DNA of 64,000 bases, taken from Dyella marensis (GTDB lineage Bacteria; Pseudomonadota; Gammaproteobacteria; Xanthomonadales; Rhodanobacteraceae). Positions 32,133 to 39,886 of the stretch are shown here, piece after piece. The stretch is from assembly GCF_900112865.1 (NCBI RefSeq), contig NZ_FONH01000018.1, forward strand, positions 1-64,000. The letters run 5' to 3'. The notes under the pieces were generated by a model. It made no database searches and had not been told where the DNA came from. It was given only the letters and a program-made list of their open reading frames with translations. The position numbers were made by a program, and so were the translations under genes. Position 1 is the first letter of the stretch, and the number at the start of each line of letters is the position of its first letter.

Positions 32133-33096
32133 GCGCGCGCTCGCCGTCGCCGAGATAATGCGGCGGCTTCCAGTCGGCCAACGAGATCCTGGCGCGCTCG
32201 CGGCCCAGCTCGATCAGTTCGCGTGCGCGGTAGAACTCGTAGGCCATGGAGATATTGCGCGGCAGCTGGATCAGCAGGTCCGGCGCGTATGCCGCCAGGC
32301 GCAGCCGCGCGAGGTTGGCCTGCATCAGGTCCATCGACTGCGCCAGCAGGTCGAGCATGCCCGGATCGCGCGGACGCGCGGTTTCCGTCTTCGGTTCGCC
32401 GTGCGGCACGAGCCGGCCGATGAACTCGCCGATGCGGTGGCGGTAGCCGTTCTGCGGTTCGATCGCATGATCGTTGGGCACTTCCGGCTTGGCCGCCTCG
32501 ATCGCGCCGTCCACGCTCACCGCGAACAGATAGTCCGCCGGTTCGCGGATCAGCGGCGTCACCGGCACCGGATTGAGCAGGCCGCCGTCGACCAGCCGCC
32601 GCCCGTCCAGCAGCTGCGGCCGGAACACGGTGGGAATGGCGATGGAGGCGCGGATCGCATCGAACAGCGAGCCGCGGGTGAGCCAGATCTCGCGCTCGCG
32701 GTCCAGGTCGGTGGCCACCGCGGTATAGGCCAGCGGCAGGTCTTCGATCTGCGCATCGCCGATCAGCTCGCGCAAGGTGCCGATGATGCGCTCGCCCTTG
32801 ATCAGGCCGCCGCCGGAGAAAGTCCAGTCGACCAGCTTCAGCACGTCCATCTTGGCCAGCGCCGAGACCCAGTCGCGATAGGCCTCCAGCTTGCCCATGG
32901 CGTAGATGCCGCCGACCAGTGCACCCATCGAGGTGCCGGCGATGGCGACGATCTGGTAGCCGTGCCGCTCGATCTCCTCGATCGCGCCGATGTGCGCCAG
33001 GCCCTTCGCGCCGCCCGCGCCCAGCGCGAGGGCTACCGTGGGCTTGCGCGCGGCGCCGGGTGCGGTCGCGGCATCGACGGGAAGCGAACTGCTCAT
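32110..33096 (-). CDS. Patatin-like phospholipase (RssA type)
   Basis: 328 residues. The oxyanion motif GAGGAKG is at 26-32, the nucleophile in GTSMG at 54-58 (S56) and the catalytic aspartate in DGG (D170). The compact single-domain form corresponds to RssA-like predicted lipid acyl hydrolases of the cytoplasm. The C-terminal ~100 residues contain a basic helical segment that may touch membranes. It starts 19 bases after the WYL regulator stop on the same strand, so the two form an operon. Confidence 0.92.
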   Translation of the reverse strand: MSSSLPVDAATAPGAARKPTVALALGAGGAKGLAHIGAIEEIERHGYQIVAIAGTSMGALVGGIYAMGKLEAYRDWVSALAKMDVLKLVDWTFSGGGLIKGERIIGTLRELIGDAQIEDLPLAYTAVATDLDREREIWLTRGSLFDAIRASIAIPTVFRPQLLDGRRLVDGGLLNPVPVTPLIREPADYLFAVSVDGAIEAAKPEVPNDHAIEPQNGYRHRIGEFIGRLVPHGEPKTETARPRDPGMLDLLAQSMDLMQANLARLRLAAYAPDLLIQLPRNISMAYEFYRARELIELGRERARISLADWKPPHYLGDGERALNGDRGP

Positions 33097-33115
33097 GCGG
33101 CGGCGGCGAAAGCGC

Positions 33116-34099
33116 TCAGCGCGGCGCCTGCGCGTAGCCGCCCAGGGCGAGCTGCAGCTGGATCTTCAGCTCCTCGCGCAACGACAGCGGCGCGACCACT
33201 TCGGCATCGGGCCCGTACTTGAGCACGTCCATCAGCAGCTCCTTGGAATTGGAGTACGGCACCTGCAGTTCGTAACGCCCGTCGGGCAGCCAGATGCCTT
33301 TCTGCTGGGAATGCCAATGCTCGTCCGCCACCCAGCGCGCGGCGTGCTGGGAGAAGCGGATGGTGGCCCAGGCCTTGGGCTTGCCGGCGAAGATGCCGTA
33401 GCTGGAGGCGAGCATGTCGTTGAGTTCGGTGTCGGGCACGTCGCGCGCGGGCATGTCCAGCGCCATCGGCTCGGCGATGCGGTCCACCGCGAAGCTGCGC
33501 AGCGCCTCGCGATCGTGGTCCCACACGTCCAGGTACCAGTTGTCGCGGTAATGGGTCAGGCGCTGCGGCGAGACGGTGCGCTTGCTGTCGGCATTGGTGG
33601 TGCGCGCGCGGTAGCGGAAGCGCAGCTGTTTCCGCTCCAGCACCGCGCCGGCCACGATACGGAACACCTGCTGGTCGAGCTTGCGCTCGCCCCAGGCGAT
33701 CACGCGGATGCGTTCGATCGGCATGGCCTTGCCGCTGCCCTGGTCGGACAGCAGGTGCTCGATGCGTGCCTTGAACGGCGCCAGTGCGCCGGCCAGCACG
33801 CCCGGGCCGCTGCGGCCGATCAGCTCGTTCAGCGCCAGCAGCGCGGCCAGTTCGTCCGAGGTCAGCCACAGGCCGGGCAGCTCGAAGCGCTCGCCCTCGC
33901 CGGCCGCATAGCGGAAGGCCGCGTGTTCGCCGCCGGCGCTTTCGATCGGCGCACCCAGCGCGTCGCGCAGGAAGGCGACGTCGCGGTAGAGCGTCGCGCG
34001 CGAGCACTCCAACTCGTCCATCAGGCGGGGGAGCGGTACTGGATAGTGCGCCGACTTCAGCAGCCGGTGCAGGGTGAGAATGCGCTCGTAGCGGTCCAT
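33116..34099 (-). CDS. WYL-domain transcriptional regulator
   Basis: 327 residues. An N-terminal HTH_11-like domain (about 1-60, MDRYERILTLHRLLKS and SRATLYRDVAFLRD) is followed by a central WYL domain (about 140-220, with the sequence NWYLDVWDHDREALRSFAVDRI) and a C-terminal WCX-like domain. WYL proteins bind nucleotides or nucleic acids and regulate diverse stress and defence genes. No defence genes are adjacent. It is likely to regulate itself and the downstream patatin gene. Confidence 0.92.
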   Translation of the reverse strand: MDRYERILTLHRLLKSAHYPVPLPRLMDELECSRATLYRDVAFLRDALGAPIESAGGEHAAFRYAAGEGERFELPGLWLTSDELAALLALNELIGRSGPGVLAGALAPFKARIEHLLSDQGSGKAMPIERIRVIAWGERKLDQQVFRIVAGAVLERKQLRFRYRARTTNADSKRTVSPQRLTHYRDNWYLDVWDHDREALRSFAVDRIAEPMALDMPARDVPDTELNDMLASSYGIFAGKPKAWATIRFSQHAARWVADEHWHSQQKGIWLPDGRYELQVPYSNSKELLMDVLKYGPDAEVVAPLSLREELKIQLQLALGGYAQAPR

Positions 34100-34259
34100 G
34101 GCCCAGGTCGAGAAGGTGCGTAGCGTCGCCTAGCATGCGGATCGCCTGCGGCGGTCGCAAGTACGCAGAGTCTGGCATGCGCGGCCCCCATCGCGGCGTG
34201 AAATCGCCTAGACTCCGAAAGCTCACCTGGCCCCACTCGAGGATGCAGAGCGAGCCGAG

Positions 34260-35081
34260 ATGCCCGGCGACCCCGCGCCCCACCACGATATAGCCGCCAC
34301 GCCGCCCCAGCGGAGCCTGTTCGCCCGGGCGCTGCGGGTGTTGGCGGGCAGTGGCTACGGTTTGTGGCTGCTGCTGGGTTCGGCGCTGGCGCTGGGCCTG
34401 TATCCGGCCGGGCGTGGCGACGCCCTGGTGCCGCTGGCGCTCGGCGCCGTCCTGGTGAGCCTCGCGCCGCTGGCCGCCGCGCTGCGCCTGCCGCGGGTGC
34501 CGGAATGGCTGGGCTGGCGCTTCGGGCGCGGCAGCCGGCCCAACCGCAAGGCGATGCTGGCGATGGCCACTTATCTGCCCATGCTGGGCGTGGCGGGGCT
34601 GGCGCGCGGCGACAATCTGTTCTGGGCCACGCGCCTGTCCGCGGCGGCGCTGGCGTTGTGCAGCCTGGCCTGCCTGATCCATGCGCTGGACGGCGATGCC
34701 GGCGAAAGGCGCGGCCAGACCCTTGCCCGGGTCGTCTCGGCCGGCTACGCCGGCGGCCTCTGGCTGTGGCTGTGCCTGGCCGCGCAGCAAGGCAGCGTGC
34801 CGATGCCGATCAACTCGGTGCCGTGGATTTTCGCCCTGCAGCTGCTGGCGCTGCTGGTCGGCGGAATGTCCTGGCGACGGGACGGCCTGGCGCGCGGCTG
34901 GACCGGTCGCCTGCTGTTCCTGGCGCTGGTCTACCTGATTCCCGGCCTGCTCGTGCTGGCCCAGCTGCACGAGCCGGGAGAGCTGCTGCTGGCGCTGGCC
35001 GCAGTCAGCTGCGTGGTCGGCAAAAGCGTTGAACCGCGTCTATGCCGCGCGCTGCCGGCCCCCGGCGGAGGCGCCGCCTGA
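34260..35081 (+). CDS. Multi-pass inner-membrane protein of unknown function
   Basis: 273 residues with about 7-8 hydrophobic segments (roughly 30-50, 55-75, 98-115, 122-142, 160-180, 188-205, 218-235 and 240-258). No characterised family is recognised. The loops are short and Arg-rich on one side, as expected for an inner-membrane protein. It is a single gene between a divergent WYL regulator and the DUF481 gene. A role cannot be inferred from neighbours. Confidence 0.7.
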   Translation: MPGDPAPHHDIAATPPQRSLFARALRVLAGSGYGLWLLLGSALALGLYPAGRGDALVPLALGAVLVSLAPLAAALRLPRVPEWLGWRFGRGSRPNRKAMLAMATYLPMLGVAGLARGDNLFWATRLSAAALALCSLACLIHALDGDAGERRGQTLARVVSAGYAGGLWLWLCLAAQQGSVPMPINSVPWIFALQLLALLVGGMSWRRDGLARGWTGRLLFLALVYLIPGLLVLAQLHEPGELLLALAAVSCVVGKSVEPRLCRALPAPGGGAA

Positions 35082-35180
35082 ACCCCTTCGCAGCTTGGGC
35101 CGGCCGATTCACAACAAGTTCAAGCCGGTCCGCTAAGGTTTTTCCGATTACATTTGTTTAACGAACAAGACGGATCCCCG

Positions 35181-36014
35181 ATGAGAAACGCCCTAATCAC
35201 CAGCGCCCTGCTGGCCAGTCTGGTCAGCCTCACCGCCCACGCCCAGGATGCGGCGCCTCCCGCCGATCCCGCCAGCAACAGCAATCCTGGCGCCAACGGC
35301 GGCTGGAGCGGCTCCGGCGAATTCGGTTTCGCCTCGGCCCACGGCAACTCCCGCACCGAAAACGTCAACGCCAAGCTCGGCCTGAACCAGGAAAACGAGC
35401 TGTGGAAGAACAACTTCTTCCTCAACGGCATGCGCTCGAAGGGCGAAGTCCAGGTGCAGGATTCGGCCGGCAATACCATCGACCGCTTCAGCACCACCGC
35501 CAACCGCTACGACACCGGTGCCTCGGTGGGCTACAAGCTCGATCCGCGCAGCTACATCGTGGGTGCGCTGCGTTACGAGCATGACGATTTCGGCGCCAAC
35601 ATCTGGCAGGGCATCGTCTCGATCGGCTACGGCTATATCGCGCTGAAGACCGACCGCACCGAGCTCTCCTTCGAAGCCGGCCCCGGTTACAAGCGCTACC
35701 GCCCGGCCGACCGCACCGTGCAGGTCGACGGTGTGGACGTGAAGCAGCGCCAGGAGACCGAGAGCGAGGCCGTCGGCCGCGGCCTGGTCAACTACAAGTA
35801 CCGGCTCACCGCCAATACCGCGCTGGAAGACACGCTGCTGCTGGAAGCGGGCTCGAAGAACCAGTACTACCAGAACGACATCGGCCTCTCGGTCAGCATG
35901 ACCAAGAAGATGGCGCTGAAGGTGGGTTACCAGGTGCGCTACAACAGCGACGTGCAGCCGGGCACCAAGAACACCGACACGCTGATGACGACCAACCTGG
36001 TCTACAACTTCTAA
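35181..36014 (+). CDS. DUF481 outer-membrane beta-barrel protein (YdiY-like)
   Basis: 277 residues. The signal peptide (about 1-22, ends AHAQ) is followed by a Pro/Asn-rich linker and a DUF481 barrel: WSGSGEFGFASAHGNSRTEN, then KNNFFLNG, alternating amphipathic strands, and a C-terminal ...LVYNF with the terminal phenylalanine needed for outer-membrane insertion. Function is unknown; E. coli YdiY is acid-inducible. I chose the ATG at 35181 because the longer frame adds residues ahead of a good signal peptide. A terminator follows at 36045. Confidence 0.9.
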   Translation: MRNALITSALLASLVSLTAHAQDAAPPADPASNSNPGANGGWSGSGEFGFASAHGNSRTENVNAKLGLNQENELWKNNFFLNGMRSKGEVQVQDSAGNTIDRFSTTANRYDTGASVGYKLDPRSYIVGALRYEHDDFGANIWQGIVSIGYGYIALKTDRTELSFEAGPGYKRYRPADRTVQVDGVDVKQRQETESEAVGRGLVNYKYRLTANTALEDTLLLEAGSKNQYYQNDIGLSVSMTKKMALKVGYQVRYNSDVQPGTKNTDTLMTTNLVYNF

Positions 36015-36044
36015 AAACGACAGCGTCACCCGGACGCGTTTTCC

Positions 36045-36075
36045 ACGGCCCCACTTCGGCGGGGCCGTTTCGTTT
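36045..36075. terminator. Terminator between convergent DUF481 and hemC genes
   Basis: ACGGCCCC and GGGGCCGT form an 8-bp stem with an ACTTCGGC loop, followed by TTCGTTT on the plus strand. Its last base is the first base of the hemC stop triplet, so the two genes end back to back. Confidence 0.8.
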
Positions 36076-36995
36076 CAATGGCCGCCGAGAAAAGCCGCCG
36101 CGCCCTGCGCGAACAGCGCTTCGGCCACCTGGCGGCCGAGCGTTTCGGCCTGGTCGCTGTGGCCCTCGGCTTCGGCGCGCAGCAGGCGGCCGCTGGCGAC
36201 GTCGCCGACCATGCCGCTCAGGTGCAGGCCGCGTTCGGTCACCACGCACCAGGCGCCCACGGGCACGGTGCAGCTGCCGCCCAGCGCCTGGTTCATGGCG
36301 CGCTCGGCGTCCACCGCCATGCGCGTATGTTCGTCGTCGAGCGCGGCGAGCAGGGCGAGCGTGGCCGGCTGGTCGCTGCGCGCCTCGATGGCGATGGCGG
36401 CCTGGCCCGGCGCGGGCAGCCAGTCCGGCGCGGCCAGCCGGCCGCGGATGCGCTCGGCCAGGCCCAGGCGCTCCAGGCCGGCGCAGGCCAGCACGATCGC
36501 GTCGTAATGGCCGGCGTCGAGCTTGCCCAGGCGCGTGCCGACATTGCCGCGCAGGTCCAGCAGGTTCAGGTCCGGCCGCAGCCCGCGCAGCAGCGCCTGC
36601 CGCCGCAGCGAGGAGGTGCCAACGCGCGCGCCCAGCGGCAGCGCGGCGAGGTCGGCGTAGTCGTTGCTGATGAAGGCATCGGCCGCATCCGCGCGCGGCA
36701 GCACCGCCGGCAGCACGAAGCCGGGCTCGAGCTCCGCGGGCACGTCCTTGAGCGAATGCACCGCCAGGTCCGCGCGCCCTTCCTGCATGGCGATTTCCAG
36801 TTCCTTGAGGAACAGGCCCTTGCCGCCGACCGTGGCCAGCGAGCGGTCCTGGATCTCGTCGCCGCGGGTGGTCATCGGCACCATTTCCACCGTCAGGCCC
36901 GGATGCGCGGCGCGCAGCTCGGCCGCCACGTGTTCGGCCTGCCACAGCGCGAGCGCGCTCTTGCGGGTGGCGATGCGCAGGATCGAAGGCGTCAT
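36075..36995 (-). CDS. hemC: Porphobilinogen deaminase (hydroxymethylbilane synthase)
   Basis: 306-residue cytoplasmic enzyme that joins four porphobilinogen units in haem synthesis. The catalytic aspartate is D84 (SLKDVP), and the dipyrromethane cofactor cysteine is C242 in GGSCTVPV. The start [11 protein letters not shown] at 36995 matches family N-termini. It lies about 110 bases downstream of the AlgR-like regulator gene, the same order as algZ-algR-hemC in Pseudomonas. There hemD follows hemC, but here the next gene is convergent and hemD is not in the window. Confidence 0.97.
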   Translation of the reverse strand: MTPSILRIATRKSALALWQAEHVAAELRAAHPGLTVEMVPMTTRGDEIQDRSLATVGGKGLFLKELEIAMQEGRADLAVHSLKDVPAELEPGFVLPAVLPRADAADAFISNDYADLAALPLGARVGTSSLRRQALLRGLRPDLNLLDLRGNVGTRLGKLDAGHYDAIVLACAGLERLGLAERIRGRLAAPDWLPAPGQAAIAIEARSDQPATLALLAALDDEHTRMAVDAERAMNQALGGSCTVPVGAWCVVTERGLHLSGMVGDVASGRLLRAEAEGHSDQAETLGRQVAEALFAQGAAAFLGGH

Positions 36996-37105
36996 GGGAG
37001 ATTCTTGGCCCGGATGAAAGGGCGCCATTGTCGCGTAAACCGCCGCGCCCCGCAGGCCAATCGCCGCGCCGCATCGACGCAGCGCCGGATCGATGCGGGC
37101 GCGGC

Positions 37106-37810
37106 TCAGCCCATGCGCAGCAGCTTGCGCACCGCCGGCAGGTTGCGCCGGCTCACCTCGGGCATCAGCTCGGTGCCGCTCAGGCGGGCCAGCACGCGGC
37201 CGTCGCCCAGGGTCTTCAGGCCGAGCAGGCGCTGCGGCGGCACCAGGCAGTTGCGGTGCAGGCGGGTCAGCTGGTCCGGGTAAGCCTCTTCCAGCTGGCG
37301 CAGCGATTCCTCCAGCAGCAGCTGGCCGCCGCGATGCTGTACCACCACGTATTTTTCCTCGGCGAGCAGACAGATCACCTCCTCCAGCGCGATGCGCACC
37401 TGCTCGCCGCGCAGGCGGCCGAACAGATAGCTGGTCTCGCGCGGCGCCGCGGCCAGGCGCTGGCGCGCGCGCCGCAGCGCATCGCGCAGGCGGTCCAGCC
37501 GCACCGGCTTGAGCAGGTAGTCGACGGCGCCGAGCTCGAAGGCCTGCACGGCGTGATTCTCGTAGGCGGTGCAGAACACCACCTGCGGCCGCTCCTTGCC
37601 GGCCAGGCGGCTGGCGAGCGTCACGCCGTCGAGGCCCGGCATGTTGATGTCCAGCAGCAGGAGGTCCGGCTGGATGTCGGCGATCGCCGCCAGCGCCGCG
37701 TCGCCGTCGCCGACGCTGCCGGCGACCTCGACGCCTTCGCCGCATTCCTCGAGCAGGGCGGCCAGGCGCGCGCGCGCCAGCGGTTCATCGTCAGCGATCA
37801 GTACGCGCAT
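37106..37810 (-). CDS. algR: LytTR-type response regulator (AlgR-like)
   Basis: 234 residues. The receiver domain (1-115) has D7, D8, phospho-acceptor D54 (LLLDINMPG) and K101 (LLKPV). The C-terminal LytTR DNA-binding domain (about 130-230) includes [15 protein letters not shown] and the LHRNCLV motif. The symbol is by similarity and position next to hemC and the LytS-type kinase. Its first 20 bases overlap the end of the kinase gene, so the pair is translationally coupled. In Pseudomonas AlgR controls alginate, motility and biofilm genes; the targets here are unknown. Confidence 0.9.
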   Translation of the reverse strand: MRVLIADDEPLARARLAALLEECGEGVEVAGSVGDGDAALAAIADIQPDLLLLDINMPGLDGVTLASRLAGKERPQVVFCTAYENHAVQAFELGAVDYLLKPVRLDRLRDALRRARQRLAAAPRETSYLFGRLRGEQVRIALEEVICLLAEEKYVVVQHRGGQLLLEESLRQLEEAYPDQLTRLHRNCLVPPQRLLGLKTLGDGRVLARLSGTELMPEVSRRNLPAVRKLLRMG

Positions 37811-38861
37811 GGGTATCTTCCGGAAGCAGCAGGCGCACCACGAAGCGCTCGCCCAGCGGGCCGGCGCTCACTTCGGCGCGCGGGCCATAACGATAGGCCA
37901 CGCGCTGGCGCACATTGGCCAGGCCGTGGCCGTTGCCGCCCGTGGCGGGTGTGTCGGGCAGGGGATTGTCGATCTCGATCTCGATGGCGCGCTCCACGCG
38001 CCGCCCGCGCAGGATCACCTCGCCGCCTTCGCGCAACGGCTGGATGCCGTGGCGCACGGCGTTCTCCACCAGCGGCTGCAGCAGCAGGTGCGGTACCGGA
38101 AACGCGCCGGGCAGTTCGTCCAGCTCGCGCCGCACGCGCAGGCGCGGACCCAGGCGCAGCTGCTCGATCGCGAGGTAGCGCTCGATCAGCCCCAGTTCTT
38201 CTTCCAGCGTGCCGTCGCGCGCGTCGTGACGGCCGAGCGCAGCGCGGAACAGTTCGGACAGATCCTCTACCGTGCGCTCGGCCGCTGGCGGGTCCAGCCG
38301 GATCAGCGCGGCCACGGTATTCATGCTGTTGAACAGGAAATGCGGCCGGATGCGCGCCTGCAGCGCTTCGACCTGCGCCTGCGCCACCGCGGCCAGGCGC
38401 GCCTGCCACTGCGCCAGCACATAGAAATAGCGCAGCATCGCCGCGCCGAGCAGCGCGGCGATGGTGCTGTTGTCGCGCACGAATTCGAACGCGTCGCCGT
38501 GGCGGATCAGGCCCATCTGCAGTGCGCCGTCCATCCACGCGGCCAGCACGCTGGTGAGCGCCACGATCAGCAGCATCAGCAGCCACACCGCCGCATACGG
38601 CAGCAGGCCGTGCAACCGGCCGAGCGCGGGACGCAGCTTGCAGAGCGCCACGCCGGTGAGCATGGCGATCCATTCGGCGAACAGCATGCCCACGCTGTAG
38701 CCGCGCCAACCGCGGCTGCTTTCCGGCGCCAGCAGCATCACCGTGACGGTGAGCGCCGCCACCACCAGCAGCGCGAACAGCACCGGCGCGCTGCAGAAAT
38801 CCGGCAGCGGGCTGGGCTCAAGGCCGGCTTGGGCAAGGCGTGGCTTGGCGGGTTGGCGCAT
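37791..38861 (-). CDS. algZ: LytS/AlgZ-type sensor histidine kinase
   Basis: 356 residues. About four transmembrane helices (roughly 26-45, 55-75, 87-110 and 132-150) lead to a His_kinase domain with the phospho-acceptor motif RPHFLFNSMNT (H174). A HATPase region follows with QPLVENAVRHG (N-box) and GNGHGLANV (G-box). The lack of a large periplasmic sensor is typical of AlgZ/FimS. It overlaps the response-regulator gene by 20 bases. The start at 38861 was chosen as the first ATG before the conserved hydrophobic N-terminus. Confidence 0.9.
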   Translation of the reverse strand: MRQPAKPRLAQAGLEPSPLPDFCSAPVLFALLVVAALTVTVMLLAPESSRGWRGYSVGMLFAEWIAMLTGVALCKLRPALGRLHGLLPYAAVWLLMLLIVALTSVLAAWMDGALQMGLIRHGDAFEFVRDNSTIAALLGAAMLRYFYVLAQWQARLAAVAQAQVEALQARIRPHFLFNSMNTVAALIRLDPPAAERTVEDLSELFRAALGRHDARDGTLEEELGLIERYLAIEQLRLGPRLRVRRELDELPGAFPVPHLLLQPLVENAVRHGIQPLREGGEVILRGRRVERAIEIEIDNPLPDTPATGGNGHGLANVRQRVAYRYGPRAEVSAGPLGERFVVRLLLPEDTHARTDR

Positions 38862-38923
38862 GGACGCACAGTATGCCCAAGCCCATCGGCCCGGGCCGTG
38901 TCCTCGCGCCTGGCTTGGCGTAC

Positions 38924-39589
38924 TCAGCCGATCAGGCGCTGGCCCATCCAGGTGCGCAGGTGGGCGATCTCCTCGGCGCATACCGAATGCGGCATCGCAT
39001 AGGTATGCCATTCCACCGGATAGCCCAGGCCCTGCAGCACGTCGCGCGACTGCACGCCGCGGGTCAGCGGCACGATCGGGTCGGCGGTGCCGTGGCCCCA
39101 GAAGATCGGCGTGGTGGCGTTGGCCGCGCTGCGCTCGGCTTCGAACGAGGGCTGCATCGGCAGGTAGGTGGACAGCGCCACGATGCCGGCCAGTCGCCGC
39201 GGATGGCGCAGGCCGCCGGCCAGTGCGATCGCGCCGCCCTGCGAAAAGCCGGCTAGCACGATGCGCTCGTCCGGCACGCCGCGCTCGTTCTCGCGCGCGA
39301 TCAGCTTCTGCACTGCCTCGATCGAGGCGCGCATGCCGGTTTCGTCCTGGCGCGAGGTGAGGTCGACGCCGGCGATGTCGTACCAGGCGCGCATCGGCAT
39401 GCCGCCGTTCAAGGTGACCGGACGCACCGGCGCATGCGGGAACACGAAGCGCAGCCCGGGCCATTCCTGCGCCACCAGCTCAGGCACGATCGGTTCGAAG
39501 TCATGGCCATCGGCGCCAAGGCCGTGCAGCCAGATCACGCTGTGGGTCAGCCGGGTAGCGGTTTCGTGCTCGACGGTAGGCAGGGACAT
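38924..39589 (-). CDS. Carboxylesterase/phospholipase (alpha/beta hydrolase)
   Basis: 221-residue cytoplasmic alpha/beta hydrolase of the dienelactone hydrolase/acyl-protein thioesterase-like group. WLHGLGADGHDF forms the oxyanion loop. The triad is S116 (GFSQGG), D170 (GTADPIVP) and H200 (MPHS). Such enzymes cleave short-chain esters. The start MSLPTVEHE at 39589 agrees with family length; the open frame runs longer upstream without need. It lies 62 bases from the kinase gene on the same strand. Confidence 0.93.
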   Translation of the reverse strand: MSLPTVEHETATRLTHSVIWLHGLGADGHDFEPIVPELVAQEWPGLRFVFPHAPVRPVTLNGGMPMRAWYDIAGVDLTSRQDETGMRASIEAVQKLIARENERGVPDERIVLAGFSQGGAIALAGGLRHPRRLAGIVALSTYLPMQPSFEAERSAANATTPIFWGHGTADPIVPLTRGVQSRDVLQGLGYPVEWHTYAMPHSVCAEEIAHLRTWMGQRLIG

Positions 39590-39886
39590 GCAGGGAGAGT
39601 TGCCGGTAGGGGGAGGGGCGGTCCGTCCGGATGGCCGCGGGGCCATCAAACGCACGATGCACGCAATCGCTTACGCGGAGCCGACGGGGGGCGGCTAGCC
39701 GGGCAAAACAGTCCGCCCTATGCGGAAGCGGACGGTGCGGCTGGCGCACGGTGCCTCCTGGCGATGCGGATGCTGCCCGGCCCGCGCAGCCTAGTCGCGC
39801 CCTCCCCGGCGGGATACAGGACGCATGGCGCTTGCGGGCGGAGCCGTCTTGGTTATGCTCCGGCGTTTTTGCAGTGGAGCGCGCTC

